The notes: generated from the letters alone by a model not told the origin. 64,000 bases of DNA from Symbiodinium kawagutii (GCA_009767595.1 VSDK01001179.1:62692-126691); one strand, 5' to 3'; positions 45,045-57,502 are shown, numbered from the stretch's first letter. Program-made: numbers and translations.

Positions 45045-45194
45045 ATCATTCATCGCCACAACCTTCCCACCTACCAACCCACCAACCTGCCGACCAACCC
45101 TTCGCCCGGAACGTCACCGTCCTCCAAGGCTGCTTGCCCCGCAGCTTCCGCAGCCTCCTCGCGGCTCTTGGCCAACTTCTCCTCGTTTCGCAGC
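40332..45194 (-). CDS. Spliced unknown gene, helical charged protein
   Basis: Minus-strand exons: 45113-45194 (acceptor CTGACCCAG; LRNEEKLAKSREEAAEAAG); 44188-44242 (CGCGCAG acceptor, GC donor; DVIIDARKDAGEAVKIRA); from 43669 to about 43612 (WEDAARAHAAQKAVAGEP); perhaps 43030-43076; 42673-42777 (CTEVAAAVYKNAKMRDLQVA); 42022-42149 (GEAWEKQATLLLKTSRQYEE); perhaps a 26-bp exon at 41190-41215; and last 40332-40439 (LREKKLKEALQKLSDGSTDA, then a TAG stop). The phases agree at 44188/43669, 42673/42149, 42022/41215 and 41190/40439. The protein is rich in Ala, Glu, Lys and Leu, so helical. No catalytic motif or family is recognised. The exon-3 donor is unresolved. Confidence 0.5.
44322..44428. mobile_element. 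Introner- or MITE-like foldback element (clearest copy)
   Basis: About 107 bp. The left arm ACATGGTGGTTTCTCAGAAT, then AGGAGACCC, is the inverted copy of the right arm GGGTCCCCTATTTCGAGAAA, then CCCCACGT, with few mismatches. The short interior is ATGGTTGATC-like. It lies in an intron of the helical gene (between exons 45113 and 44242). Confidence 0.6.
44959..45044. repeat. (ATC)n microsatellite, about 28 units
   Basis: A pure trinucleotide run just downstream (minus direction) of the exon at 45113-45194. Ser, Ile and Asp homopolymer frames here are artefacts. Confidence 0.97.
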
Positions 45195-46105
45195 TGGGTC
45201 AGGTGGGTCAAGGCACGGTCCAAAAGCCATGGGTCCATCAGGGTGGTAGAGTTCGACGACTTCGAACGACAAATGAAGCACGGAAATGCAAATCTCAGCA
45301 AATTTGTCATCATTGGTCAGGATTAAAGGTTGAACAAATGGAGAAATGTGAAGTTGTTCAGTGAATTCTGGCAATAACGCTTTTGAAATTCGTGCGGTTC
45401 CTTCTTCTGTTAGAAAAAATCGGATCACAAACGCTGCAATTAGTTGTCACTCCAACTTGATATCAAAATGGATGATCTGACCAACAATCTGACTCATTGC
45501 CCATCCCGTCAATGTGTGGAATTGTTGCTACCATGAAATTGTGAGAAAAAATGGAACCCTGAAATATCATCCAACTTTCCAGTGAACAAATTCAAAGTTT
45601 CGGCAAATGAACCCTTGTGTCAGCCTGTTTGCTTCAATCATATGGAGTTAGTAACAAACACGGCAAAGGGCGAATAATCATGGCTCATGTTGGTGTCATC
45701 GTTGATAAACGTCGCTTGGTGGCTGGCCAACGATGGTGAATGGCGTTCGATTGGAAATTCCCAGGAAACCAAATTCTCAGGAAACCAAACAACCGTTTCC
45801 CTGGAAAATATAGATTATGTGAATGTGAATCTATGGTTATAACCATGTGAAATTCCAGGGAATCTATGGTTGTAAAGAGTTTCCCTGGATATTTGTGTGT
45901 GTGTGCCATTAAACCAATCTAGCAATCATCCCAACAGCTGAATACACTGCGGTAAACGAACTTGAAAATCCATGTTTCATTTGCTTTTGAAAATTGCTGA
46001 TTCTGCAAGCAAGTCAGCTTGCCAACGGGTATCACCAACAAGGATGGCCAACGCACTGGCCAACGTGTCCTTCCAGAAAATCCCTCCCAATCCCCTTTTG
46101 GCAGA

Positions 46106-46285
46106 TCAAGGCTCGTAAGCAAATCGTGCCAGTGCTGCAGACTGCTTGGCCTCAACAGGGACCGCCGTGCGGTGCCAGGTTCGCAATGGGATTAGCTCCC
46201 CATTGTAGCACCAGAAGGAAAGGATCAGGGCGCCGCAGTTCAAGCGCGCCCATACCCAGTCGGTCAAGTTCTGATGATCAATGAA
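46106..46285 (-). CDS. Candidate exon upstream of the helical gene
   Basis: Minus frame with GC-rich third positions after a GATCCAG acceptor (or CATCAG at 46270). It contains NLTDWVWARLNCGALILSFW and HRTAVPVEAKQSAALARFAY, with a TGA at 46106. It may be an upstream exon of the gene ending at 40332 or a separate gene end. A second frame is open over part of it but has poorer codon use. Confidence 0.4.
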   Translation of the reverse strand, partial: FIDHQNLTDWVWARLNCGALILSFWCYNGELIPLRTWHRTAVPVEAKQSAALARFAYEP

Positions 46286-46919
46286 CTGGATCTCAATAGG
46301 ATAATACTGACGATGATACTCCTGTTTCATGGGTACAAAGCCGGGAAACCAACAAGTTAGTGTCGGTTCTTGGCACTTCTCAGCTCAACCTAGTAGAGTT
46401 GCTGATCGGCTTGAATAGGGGCTGTTGCCTCTCAAGCCAACTCCCCTAAGGCAGCTGGGGTACATGGCTAAAAACGGCTCTGTTGAACACTGTCTTTGCA
46501 AATGATCACTGGAGATGATCGCTTTAACATGGGCTATCCACAGATGTGACCCCAAGTGCCTAGATTTCCAATCGAAAATGATGGCTGGGCTCTTCTGGCT
46601 TTGCTCATTTGGGGTACGCAGGTACCCCTCTGTGCACCTGCCAGTTCTGAACGCAGAAACTGTTGGGATGGTGTTCCGTCACGGTTTTGCATTGTAGTGG
46701 CAACATCCAAAAGTCAGATGATTTCCTGTGTCCTGCAGTCACACAACCCCCAGCAAATATGTTGTTTGCGAATGAATCCTCCATGGTTAATCTTGGTGAT
46801 TCAATGTTGGATATATGCGGCATGGTATCAACCATATTAAACAATGAACCAACACGAAGCATCACTGGTGCTCAACGGTATGTCACCTGGTCCCCGTGGC
46901 ATAGATTGATGGGTGACGC

Positions 46920-46976
46920 TCTGAAACCGGCAGCTCGCCTCTCGCGCATGGCGTTGAGCACGCATCAAAGCCACTT
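46920..46976 (-). CDS. Candidate small exon
   Basis: Acceptor CACTAGCAG and GC donor CAGA/GCGTCA bound 57 bp reading VALMRAQRHAREASCRFQ on the minus strand. It has the same charged helical character as the exons downstream. Confidence 0.3.
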
Positions 46977-48597
46977 CTGCTAGTGACTCTGCATCTGCCT
47001 GAGGAACTGATCCAACTGATCAGCGGTTGCTCAGCAGGTTAACATTATAAGCTAACTGCTCAGGTTTACTCACCAAACTGTTTATAAACCTAGTCCAGAT
47101 TGGTCTTCAGAGCGGTAATGATTATAACAAGGGAGTACGTTACAGTCAGGATGATCATTTTAAGTCCTACGAAAGTTTCCATATAAACAATGTGTACTTG
47201 TGCGGAGATGTACTCAAAAGGGCTATCTGTTCGTAGGTTCACAAGCTCGTTGGTGAATGGTCATGGTCACTGACAGTAAAAAAATGATTCACCACAATTA
47301 TCAGCGGATAATTGCGCTGACATCATTATCGCCCCTTTCTCGACCAAACGCTTATTTTCGACCTGCCATTGTTGGTATATCACCCAATTGTTGCTGCGTC
47401 TCGAAGAAAATTCAACAACCATCAATACGATCAATGGCCCTCAAGCCTAACCAGCGATGCCTAGTCGGTTCACGAAGACATAGATTCCAGTAATTCCCAC
47501 TGACAAAACACCAGCTAATGTGTCAGATCGCCTTTGCTGCAATTTTCACAGGCTCGGGTCTGCGTCCCACGAACATTTTGTTGGTCCTGATCCTCTATCC
47601 TTGTGTTTCCAGTTGGATAGAATCCAATTTGGCACCATGCCTCATGGCTTGCTGGGAGTAAACCAGAGCTCTTTGCTTGTTTGTGTGCTTGTCTGATTGC
47701 TTGCTTGATCAGTTGTCAATCGATTTTTTCAACTGTTTCAGTGATTTGATCCATGACTGATTGACAAGTCCTTGCTTTTCCAAACGGCCATTGCCATGAT
47801 TCTTTGTTGATCCAATTCCTACAAACTAACAGCTTGACCCTCCCAAGTCTGGGTTGGATCACCAGTTTCGGCACTTGGGATAAGCTTCAGGTAGGATCCA
47901 TGTTAGTTTCCAGGCGGAGAAATCACTTCAAGGTTGAATCCCAACCTTTCCAATTCCCAACTCGACCCCCCAACCGGGCCACCTCTCCAGTGTGTTCCAG
48001 CTCGCTGGGTGATGATAGCCTTGGCTATACTGCATGATTGTCATCACCCAGGATGGGATGGTCTTGGAATGATAGCTGGTTTCGTAGACGTTTGGCTCAT
48101 AAACATCAACCATTGAAGGGCTTGTCAAGCACCTATTTCTGGGGCAGGCTTCCCATCATTCTCCGAAGGTCTGTTGGGTATTGACTGAATGTGAATGTGA
48201 CGCGAAATTCCAGAAATCTGCCCCAAAATGAGAAAAAAAAAACAGCTGTGCGCTGAAATGTGAGTGCGTGGGTCCATTTGTCTGCCAAATGTGGGTTGAA
48301 TGATCTTGCTGGAATCTTGAGGAAGCAAGGGAGTTCACCCCAAGAGGAATCCACAATGCTGATAGAATTGAAGCAATGAGAACCATCCTATGTTTCTGCG
48401 AGGCGGGGATAGTTAATCTATTTGGTAAGGAACTTCTGCATGATACTTCCTTCCTGCTGGTTCCTTAAGCTTTCAAAGCCTTGCTGTATGATTGCTGACC
48501 CAGAAACGCTAACGGAAAACCGACCAACCAACATCTACCAACATCCACCAGCTCCTACGAGATCCTACCAGTAGCAGTGCCTGGAAAGTCCCACCAA
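46977..48597. other. Non-coding sequence up to the assembly gap
   Basis: AT-rich with no convincing exon or repeat. Confidence 0.5.
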
Positions 48598-49117
48598 NNN
48601 NNNNNNNNNNNNNNNNNNNNNNNNNNNNNNNNNNNNNNNNNNNNNNNNNNNNNNNNNNNNNNNNNNNNNNNNNNNNNNNNNNNNNNNNNNNNNNNNNNNN
48701 NNNNNNNNNNNNNNNNNNNNNNNNNNNNNNNNNNNNNNNNNNNNNNNNNNNNNNNNNNNNNNNNNNNNNNNNNNNNNNNNNNNNNNNNNNNNNNNNNNNN
48801 NNNNNNNNNNNNNNNNNNNNNNNNNNNNNNNNNNNNNNNNNNNNNNNNNNNNNNNNNNNNNNNNNNNNNNNNNNNNNNNNNNNNNNNNNNNNNNNNNNNN
48901 NNNNNNNNNNNNNNNNNNNNNNNNNNNNNNNNNNNNNNNNNNNNNNNNNNNNNNNNNNNNNNNNNNNNNNNNNNNNNNNNNNNNNNNNNNNNNNNNNNNN
49001 NNNNNNNNNNNNNNNNNNNNNNNNNNNNNNNNNNNNNNNNNNNNNNNNNNNNNNNNNNNNNNNNNNNNNNNNNNNNNNNNNNNNNNNNNNNNNNNNNNNN
49101 NNNNNNNNNNNNNNNNN
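48598..49117. other. Assembly gap (520 Ns)
   Basis: Run of N. Frames crossing it are meaningless. Confidence 1.
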
Positions 49118-49709
49118 AAATAACCTTGTGCCTGTAGGTTCTGGGGGGGTGAGGAGGGGCTTAGTATAGGACGGGCTTAGTGTTGGGAGGGAATCACAAT
49201 GACGAACAGGGGATACGACCGACAATCGTGAAGAAGTCGTATTGATAATTCGTACTGGGATGAAAGAGTACTGACAATAATCACGTACTATGGGAAGGAT
49301 ATGTAAAGAAGTGATTAGGTAGTGTCAGAATGGCATTGTAAGAAAGATTTGTTCGTCAGTCTTGTCAGTACTGAAATGTCGCTATGATGGAAACATGACA
49401 AAGCCAAAAAGCAAGTGGTAACTAGCATCAAAAACCACGGCCTCAAAGTTCAATCCAGCCAATCGACGAACAGCTGTGTTTTGACACTGCTCCGATCAAC
49501 AGCTGTCATAGTGGTAGCTTCCCGCCCTAAAGTGTTGTCCGACACGGGTACCGATTTCTGACCCTTTGTCAGATCATGTCATGTGGGAGTTTACAACTCA
49601 CCGGGGTCCCTACGTGTATTGATGCATGTGCATACATGTATATCCACATGTGTGTATGTATTCAAAACTGCTTGTGTGTGTGTGTGTGCATGTATGTGTG
49701 TTGGAACAT

Positions 49710-50623
49710 CTATATCCACTTTCGATCCTGGTGACAACACAATATGTAGCCGTCCGCATGGGAAGGGCAGTCCCACATGAACCATCCCAAATGAAGAGTT
49801 CTGGTTGGGAAGCTGCCAATTGCGGGTATCCATGATGTCTGGACAAGCCAGCGTTTGGATGGGACGGTCATCGCGAAATCATCCTGGGCCGGATGGCATA
49901 CTGTATTCCAACTAGCTGTGTAAACTCTGGTCAACCACCATCCAGCGTGGCTATCCGGCCATCCCACCAAGATTGCAAACCATGATTTTCAATGGGAAGC
50001 AAGCTTATGTAAGCGTTTTTATATATATATATACAAATATTCACATGTGCTTAAAACAACGGATACCCGTGCTTTGGGCAAGCAACATGACGCTTCTTTA
50101 CTGGTCATGTTACCCTTGGATGTGGACCCTTGAAAAGTGCATGATATGTGCAATTTGAAATAAAGGTGGCATTTGCAATAAAAGTAATATAATCAAACAA
50201 TATCCAGCGACAGAACGGTTGGGCCAGGTTGTCTCAAGTTTGTGACAACTGGCTCTTCAGAAGTTCTTGGGATTGAAGATCCCAGAGATCGCTCATCGTC
50301 CTTCACAACGAATATGATTTCCGGATGGTTGCGGATGCCTTGTTCGCAGCCATTGTGATGTACCGACAGTTGAGCAGAAGTGAGAAACCCATCAATCTTG
50401 CCTCACCGGTCGTCACTTTAGGATTCAAACGTCATGGCAGGTAGATGGCACCGACCCAGCATACTTACTTGGCACCTTACTACCTCTGAAAGAGAAAACA
50501 TGTTGGGTTGGCACCGTCCACAGGCCGCACTGAAGCCACAATCAGCAACCCACGAGACCTCTTTGGCATCCACTGGTTGGCATGCGGCCAAGCAATAGCG
50601 AGAGTAGTCTACCTCATACAGGA
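49710..50623 (-). CDS. Spliced gene, last two exons, Cys-rich protein
   Basis: Exon 50484-50623 has a textbook acceptor (TTCTTTCATTCCAG) and donor (TCAGAG/GTAGTAAG). It contains YEVDYSRYCLAACQPVDAKE and CGFSAACGRCQPNMFSLSE. The 600-bp GT-AG intron is followed by exon 49710-49883 (acceptor CCGGCCCAG), starting DDFAMTVPSKRWLVQTSW and containing HLGWFMWDCPSHADGY, with a TAG stop. Both exons meet in phase 0. The many Cys and Trp suggest a disulfide-rich or metal-binding domain. I do not recognise it. A (GT)n run lies in the antisense tail. Confidence 0.55.
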
Positions 50624-50680
50624 CTGGAATGAAAGAACTGGGGAATGAGCTATGTGCACGTATGTAGGTAGTCATTCATC

Positions 50681-50681
<1 letters not shown>

Positions 50682-50728
<47 letters not shown>

Positions 50729-50729
50729 C

Positions 50730-50797
<68 letters not shown>
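50682..50797. repeat. (CTAT)n microsatellite, about 29 units
   Basis: A tetranucleotide run with one CTAC interruption. Confidence 0.97.
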
Positions 50798-51822
50798 TAT
50801 TTATGTATGCATGTGCGCATGTGCGCATGTCCGCGATAAATTTCTCAAGAAAGGGGGAATCATGTGGAATCTGTATGTCCCATGATGAGGATTGACCTAC
50901 TGTTCTATTCATTGGGAATTGCTATAGAATTGCTATACCTTGCACTATCCACAACAACCAAACAACCAATCGACTCACCAACTACATAATCCGCAACCGT
51001 ACAACAGAAAGCAAATTGTGCCCAAGAAGCCGGCCAGCAAATAAACAAACAAACATTGATGCTACATCCCTAGCTGACCAAGCTAGCCATGAACCAACCA
51101 CTTATTGACTCAACAAGTCGCCTACTCAGTGATTGACCCCAAATGCTCTTGACGGCGGTACAGTGATGGTCAGAGGCGGCACGTTTTTGTGTTGGTTATC
51201 TTCAAGTCCTGGCCATAGTTGTCCTAATCTTTCTTAAGCGTGGCTAATCATCAGTATTAGTGATCATATTAGTATTCGTTAATCATAGGTGACAATGGGT
51301 GACAACGGTTGACAGCGGGCGTACACACTATTAAGCGTTCTACAACACTGATGTTCAAGGTCTTAGCCTAGTATGCAGGGGTAAGTCCAGAGCAAGCGTG
51401 AAAATAGTGATTCACCGTGGTTAATCGTTGCTTTTGCAGTGACTGAAATAGAAAATAGCAAGGCTGGTAAAGATTGAAAAAACTCAGCCAATTTTCTGCG
51501 GATCAAGTTGTGAAGAATCTCCCATTTTGCATGACAAATCGTGTAGATCCATACCCATACCTGTCAATTGTTTATCATCATCTCCCATTCTTAACTTGTA
51601 CCATCCTTAACCAGTATTCACGATAAATCATTCAGTTGTATTGCCCATACTTACCCGTTAATACCCCGCAACCAGCTGCATTTTTGATAATCTTGAGCAT
51701 GATGACCCATGATTGACCACTATATTGACCATCATCAACCATTGGTCAGTAAGATTATTCACCATTGATCAACCACTAATCATTCTTGACCAGGATCTGT
51801 TGGATCGTTGGTCGCAACCCGT

Positions 51823-51911
51823 GCGCAAGCTTGGCACCTCATCATGCACCGCAGCGAAGGAGGCTTGCAGCACGGCGCCAGGAGCACACAGCTCGCAGTG
51901 CTTACCTGGCA
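51823..51911 (-). CDS. Candidate host exon
   Basis: Acceptor CACTTTGCCAG and donor CACGG/GTTGCG bound a minus frame, KHCELCAPGAVLQASFAAVH, then DEVPSLRT. It contains a C-x2-C pair. It could belong to the gene ending at 49710, but linking exons were not found. A plus frame is also open. Confidence 0.4.
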
Positions 51912-51939
51912 AAGTGGTTGGGAAAATAATGGTTGGTGA

Positions 51940-52032
51940 ACAATGGTTGAGGTGGGTTGAGGTTGGTTGAGGTGGGTTGAGGTTGGTTGAGGTGGGTTGA
52001 GGTTGGTTGGTTGGTTGAGGTTGGTTGGATGG
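51940..52032. repeat. 20-bp minisatellite (GGTTGAGGTGGGTTGAGGTT)n
   Basis: About four units of alternating GGTTGAGGTGG and GGTTGAGGTTGG. Confidence 0.85.
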
Positions 52033-52563
52033 TTCATGACTGATGAGTGATGATTGATGATGGCTGATGAGAATAAAAAGTGGTTCATGACAGTATTCAT
52101 GATGATTGATGAGGGTTAATATTGGTTGGATGATTGATTACAATGCTGGTTCAGATGATCAATGATGGGTAACGATGGTTGGCAAATGGTCGATCAGCTG
52201 GGAATGTCATAATCTATATACTATCTACAATATTTTACTAAGTGGTATTCAAATGAAGGTCGTGGTAAGCGCTTCCTTTGTCGGACGACGTGACTTGATC
52301 AACATTTTTCATAGGCAATCTTTCGTGGCTGGCTGTTCATGCCACGGAGGGCACAACTGTGTTAAAAAAACATAAAATAACTGTCTGCACCATTCAGATC
52401 CGTTCAGTATGAATGTTGACCTCGGTGAAGTTCAAGAGGGCAAATCCAGTAAACAACAAAAAGACGAGAAGTTAGACAAGAACAGCCATGTTTGATCATG
52501 TTCAATCAGATCATGACAGTTCATAATCGCTGTGACTACCGCAGTTCATGACCATTCCCTAGC

Positions 52564-54067
52564 TGAGTGTCAGCCTGGCCCCCTTCGCCACGATCGCCAC
52601 TACCGTGGCCTTGTGGCATGCAGTCCAGCCCACCATTGCGGCTCACAGCACCAGCGCAGCAGCTGCAATCGCAGGAGTCCAAGATGGGATGGCTGCTGTT
52701 GCTGGCCTCGTGTGGGTGCATGGGAATCTACCAACGCTGCAAACTAAACTACGAAAAAACACGAGAGTGAGATCCAAACGTGGGTTCAAAACGGCAACAA
52801 TATCCATAAGAGTCTGGCTCCCAGTTCTTAATGAGGCAAGGTAAACCGATAGGCGAAATCGACAAAAACCGACCCATGGATAGTTTGAACACTGGCCAGA
52901 TGAAAGGGAATATTCACGAGGCAACCCAGGAGATTGCAGGATACCACCAGATGGCTGCTGCGCACAATGCTCTGGAAACGCGGCAACTGAACATCATTAA
53001 CCGCAGATGGCCATTTTCCAACCATGTGAAACGAGAAAGATAAAGTAGATCAATCAAACACCAAAGTCTTTTTCTGGCAAGGCAGAAGTGGCACTGCTAA
53101 AACACAAGTTTATTGGAATCTGGGCTACCAATTGCCCCGAGATTGGATGCAGTCCAGCTCTCGTTAAAGGTAATATGTTTGGCTTCCCCAAACCGTTGCT
53201 TCATCAATGACCTCTCGCATCACAGAACCAAAATTCAACCCTCAAAGCTGCTACATCAAAAGATCCGCTTGGCTCTCTTCTGGTGTTGCTGAATTGCCTC
53301 CGACTTTTTCAGTCATGCCCTACCAACAAGAAGGTCACATGTAAGATGCAGATGCTCAAGGCAAAGTGTGGAAAGGGCGGTGGTCAAATCATTTCCAGAC
53401 ACTGTTGATTGTGTGCCAACTGCAGTCCTCATCCACAATTCTGCCTTCATCCACAATTTGGTTGCCATTGACATTGGATCATCGACAATTTTGCGGCTGG
53501 AGTTGACATCCAATCCAATGACACCAAAGGGTTGGCAGGAGAATCACCATTCCAAAGCAAGAGCTGTTGATATGCAGTGGCGAGAGACTCGGATGGATTT
53601 GGACCACACTGATTGGCTTCAGTGAGTACTTGCACGTGGCAGCAATGGTGCACAAGTACAACTGGACCAACAACAGCAGGTTGGCTCAGGTTGGGATAAC
53701 CACAAAGTATCAATCGTAGCATATCCTCCAAACAAGGACTTTGTCCGAATTCACATTTGAGCGATGAAAAAACGCACAGGTCTCATGCCAAAGAGCTGCT
53801 CGATGGGTTTCATACCGACCTTCACCAGCCACAAGCCAGGTAAAGAAAAATAATTCTGTACATAGTTAGATTGGCAATCAACAAACTAAAGAATGAACAA
53901 CCAGCCAAAAAACCAACCAGGCAACCAACCTATCAGAAGTTCTTTGAACGGTTTGCGGACTCCCAGCCCTGCCTGTCGTCTTGAGACGATGGCCTCCACA
54001 ATTGTGAGGAGCAGCAGCAAAGCTGCACCTGGCGTGCGAGATGATCTCATCGTCTGCCCATCACTTG
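52564..54067 (+). CDS. Spliced unknown gene, three exons, plus strand
   Basis: Exon 1 starts at 52564 (acceptor CATTCCCTAG) and reads LSVSLAPFATIATTVALWHA and then an Ala-rich helix, ending near 52703 with a possible GC donor in phase 1. Exon 2 (53399-53621) has an ideal acceptor (ATCATTTCCAG) and an ideal donor (CTTCA/GTGAGT). It contains VPTAVLIHNSAFIHNLVAID and RETRMDLDHTDWL. Exon 3 (53967 to about 54067, acceptor GACTCCCAG) continues in phase with CRLETMASTIVRSSSKAAPG. All three phases fit. The Ala-rich first exon may be membrane-associated. Family not recognised. Exon 2 is the best supported. Confidence 0.5.
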
Positions 54068-55950
54068 GTTCTTGCTATGGCTATCCTCACCTTCTCTGGT
54101 GGCAAACCTGCAATAAGAAAATGCCAAGCTGGTGCATTCTCTGTTGAAGCTACCAGAAAAGGCAGGGCTTCGGAAATGCAAAGTCCAAGCTTCATAATCT
54201 TCATATGGCTAAATTTGTCAAACCAGCTCGGAATTCAGGGTACCAAGCTGGTCATATGAGAACTGAAATTGGCCCGATCTAAGGCCTCTGACCCATCAAT
54301 TGCTTAAAGTGAGATGGTCAACCATGGGCTCATGCATTACAATCACAACGGAAAGGACGGACCCATTTCCACCATCGTAAGTGATCGGTCACATGGGTGG
54401 TGCAATACCGGTTGCTACACCTCTTTGTGGATACATCAGCCCGATCAAATCTGAAACCTGAAAAATTGATTCTCCAAAATGATGGAACACTTTTTGGTTC
54501 TTTGACAGATTAGAATAGCATATAGCATTTTATGCAAATTGATCAGCAATTTTTGGTTCCATGATAAATGCAAAGTGAATTTATCGCATTCTTTGTTGAT
54601 AAATTCACCAGCTGTTTGTCAATCTGTTGCTCAGTGAATCAAGCGTTGAGTATCAGAAAAATGAATCACTACATCTGGCAACCTGTTTCACGAATGAGTT
54701 CCCCGCCTCGCTTCATTTTCCCCCGCGGCGGCCGCGCAGGCTCTGCGCGGGGGGGAAATCTGCACAGAGTTCCCCCGCCCCCCCACCGGGGCCCGTGCGA
54801 ATCTGAGCCCATCCAGAAAGGAGCATACACAAAATCACCCATGGTGGGTAAACCGTGAGTATTTTTGATGATGGGGCATCACTATGCCTGCAAATGTCTC
54901 TATATGGTGAATGAGGGGCGATGATGATTATGATGGTGAACCACAATTGATTATACAAGCACTACTGACAACGCATAAAGTCACCTCGACTTTGCCTACA
55001 CATGTTCTTCCGCATGGAACTCCGCACTCCAACTACCCCAAAAAGGCACCTCAACTTTTTGCCCAATGGAACTCCCCGTTACTTGATAAGTAACTATGTG
55101 CTTGTCGGGTTTACTTACATCAACTGTGCTATTTATTTGGTGTGGTGCGAAAAAAGTATGGACATTTTCAAAATGATCTGAATTCACCAGACTTTTGATT
55201 TAAATCAGAATGGAACTCCGACTGATTCTTAGGTTTTTTGAATTCACTAAAAGGCGTTCCCTGTAAGAAAAGATCCACGCTCATTAGGGTCCAAATTATG
55301 GCTTTTGGAACCAGACCTGGCCGAGACCAGAACGAGACTAGAAAGCTCCCATTTCCACAAACCAATGCTCTTCAATGTGCACGCCCCATTCCTTCTATGC
55401 AGCCTTCACGTCGAAACACGCAGCAGGGCGCCAAAAGCACAAATCCAAAGCTCCAAGGTGCCCATATACATAAATACAAATCATCATAAGAATCATAAGC
55501 ACATGTAAATACATGATCAAGCATATAACCAAACACATAGTATCAATAGATATACTCTCTGCTGTTACTGATAGCATCACCTCATGGGTGCACTTATTCG
55601 GGTCCAGCTCCACAGTTATTCCCCATGTCCATGGTGAATAGGGGTGGATCTGATGTCCATGGGCCAATGATAACCTACAGATTCACCCCTGCTTTCAGAG
55701 TACGCTTCAATGCTTCATCGATTCACAACTTCCCCTGCTGCAGTTGGGTCAGAGTTGGCTTTCTGCACCCAATGGCTATGGAGGGCCTGTAGAAAATGAG
55801 TCATTGAAAGTCATTGAAAGGTGGCTCAGCTCAGAGATGTTTCAACCGATTGCAAACCCTTGTAGGTGGTTTTCTTTGGTCCGTTTTGCGGCCGGTGGCC
55901 ATTGTGATCCGCAATAGTTTTGTTACCAGCCACTTCGTGAGCACAATTCG
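54068..55950. other. Mostly non-coding
   Basis: Apart from the hairpin cluster, AT-rich sequence with no supported exon. Confidence 0.45.
54716..54800. repeat. GC-rich hairpin cluster
   Basis: Contains a perfect CCGCGCAG-GCT-CTGCGCGG stem-loop and runs of C and G that can pair. Sharply GC-rich against AT-rich flanks, like the cluster at 4683. Confidence 0.6.
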
Positions 55951-56052
55951 ATGGTTTCTGAACACAGCGGTATCCCCAAATGATCCTCTACATCAACCAT
56001 TTACAGGAGCAACCCTAGCATTTTGGGGGGTTCCCTATTTTGAGAAGTCCCC
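55951..56052. mobile_element. Introner- or MITE-like foldback element
   Basis: The left arm ATGGTTTCTGAACA...GGTATCCCCAAATG and the right arm CATTTTGGGGGGTTCCCTAT, then TTTGAGAAGTCCCC, are inverted copies. About 102 bp. Confidence 0.5.
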
Positions 56053-56849
56053 CGGTTTGCTTGGTTATGATTTGTACCCCTGGTGGACCATTGTAACTTT
56101 TGGAACTGGCAGTTAACCTTCCTGGATGTAAACAACCCAAAGGGCGAAGTAGTGACAAAAGATTTGGGGAATATCCCCTCGGTGCATGAAAACAATAGAT
56201 GATAGCCAATCATCCCAAAACTATGGTGATCTTGGGGAACCACAATTTTGGCACATCACCATTTCATATCATTCCTAGGCATATCATATCTTTAAGCTGC
56301 CATCAACAAACGGGTTGATCAGCAATCTTGACAACCAGCAATCATGCCGTAAACATGATAGAACGCCTCCAAAAGTGTCACAGCAGAAAGAGAGGTGGCC
56401 AACACAGCAAGTGGACAGTATACTCCCTGCCAACGATAGCAAGAACCACCACCATCAACCACCACCAGCAACCAACATCCAACCACTTCATAGCAAAAGC
56501 CACCATCACCAGCTGTCAGTGGCCCATAGACTTTCTTTTGAACGATGGGCGATTCGAGTCACATGTCTGGGACATCGCTGAAGTCCTGAAGGCGAAGTTG
56601 ATAACTGGGATGTTCCGTCAAGGTCTTCCGTCAAGGGAACAGATGGTGGATAATGGTGAATGATCAATGGATATGAATAGGAGTTATAGCTGAGAATGAT
56701 GAGTTAATCATGGTTGTTCATGGTTGATGATGATTGATCGCTGCGATTTGGAATGGTTGTTGTGGTCGATAATGTTCGCTTGCTGGTTAATGATAATGAT
56801 GGTTAAGATAGCTGCAGTACTGCTGCTTGATGATGCTTGATGATGTTCA

Positions 56850-57502
56850 TGGCAACGGTTGACAAAGAATGCTACAGCGAAATGGTTTGCATGAATTGAT
56901 AATTGCTCTTCGGGGAAACTATCCCCTCGATAATCGTGCACATACACTAATCCGCCTAGAATAGCAGTTTCCGCAATATATCCTGGGGCGATTGTGACTG
57001 GTCCCCTGGGTTTCGTTCCAACGTGCAAAGGCTTAAGCTGCATGCCTTGTTGGGCACATGACATGGTCAAGGTTCCCTAACCAGGCAGCTTCCAACAGGC
57101 CTCGCTCACAAGTTCCAGAACTCGGCATTTGGATGTCGCTAGGTAGCTGTATACCCACAAGACCAGCGCCGGCTGACCTTCTTGGAGACTTGATTGGTGG
57201 GATTCACAGATTGGAACTGATGCCAGCTATTTGGCGGGTAGTCCACTAGTAAATCCAATCAACCAAGGCGCTTGACATTGCTGGGCTGGTCACCAGTGAT
57301 TGGAATAGTCACCTGTCAATAAAGACCCAGCAGTTTCATGGCTCATTCATTCAAGGACCACCACCACCACCACCACCACCACCGACTACTCAACCTGCTC
57401 AACATGGCCGCGTCACAACCAGGACCTGCGCACGTTTTCCGCAAACCGTGTCGCGGTTGGACTTGAGGCCACTTTTCTGCCGCCAGCCGCAGATTTTCGC
57501 GG
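56850..57502 (-). CDS. Spliced unknown gene, three exons
   Basis: Exon 57426-57502 (acceptor CATTCTCAG, donor GCAG/GTCCTGG) reads RENLRLAAEKWPQVQPRHGL and more. Exon 57178-57245 (acceptor TTTACTAG, donor AAG/GTCAGC) reads DYPPNSWHQFQSVNPTNQVS and KK. The next exon starts near 57076 (acceptor CTGGTTAG) with GTLTMSCAQQGMQLKPLHVG, then TIAPGYIAETAILGGLVYVH, SFPEEQLSIHANHF and AVAFFVNRC; its end near 56850 is not resolved. The phases agree at both junctions (1, then 0). The last exon has lower GC3 than its partners. Family not recognised. Confidence 0.5.
57357..57382. repeat. (CCA)n microsatellite
   Basis: About nine CCA units. Confidence 0.9.

Noticed and set aside
48509..49225. ORFs spanning the N run
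   Set aside because: They consist of gap characters.
50679..50800. Tandem repeats considered as a CRISPR array
   Set aside because: They are uninterrupted microsatellites without spacers, in a eukaryotic genome.
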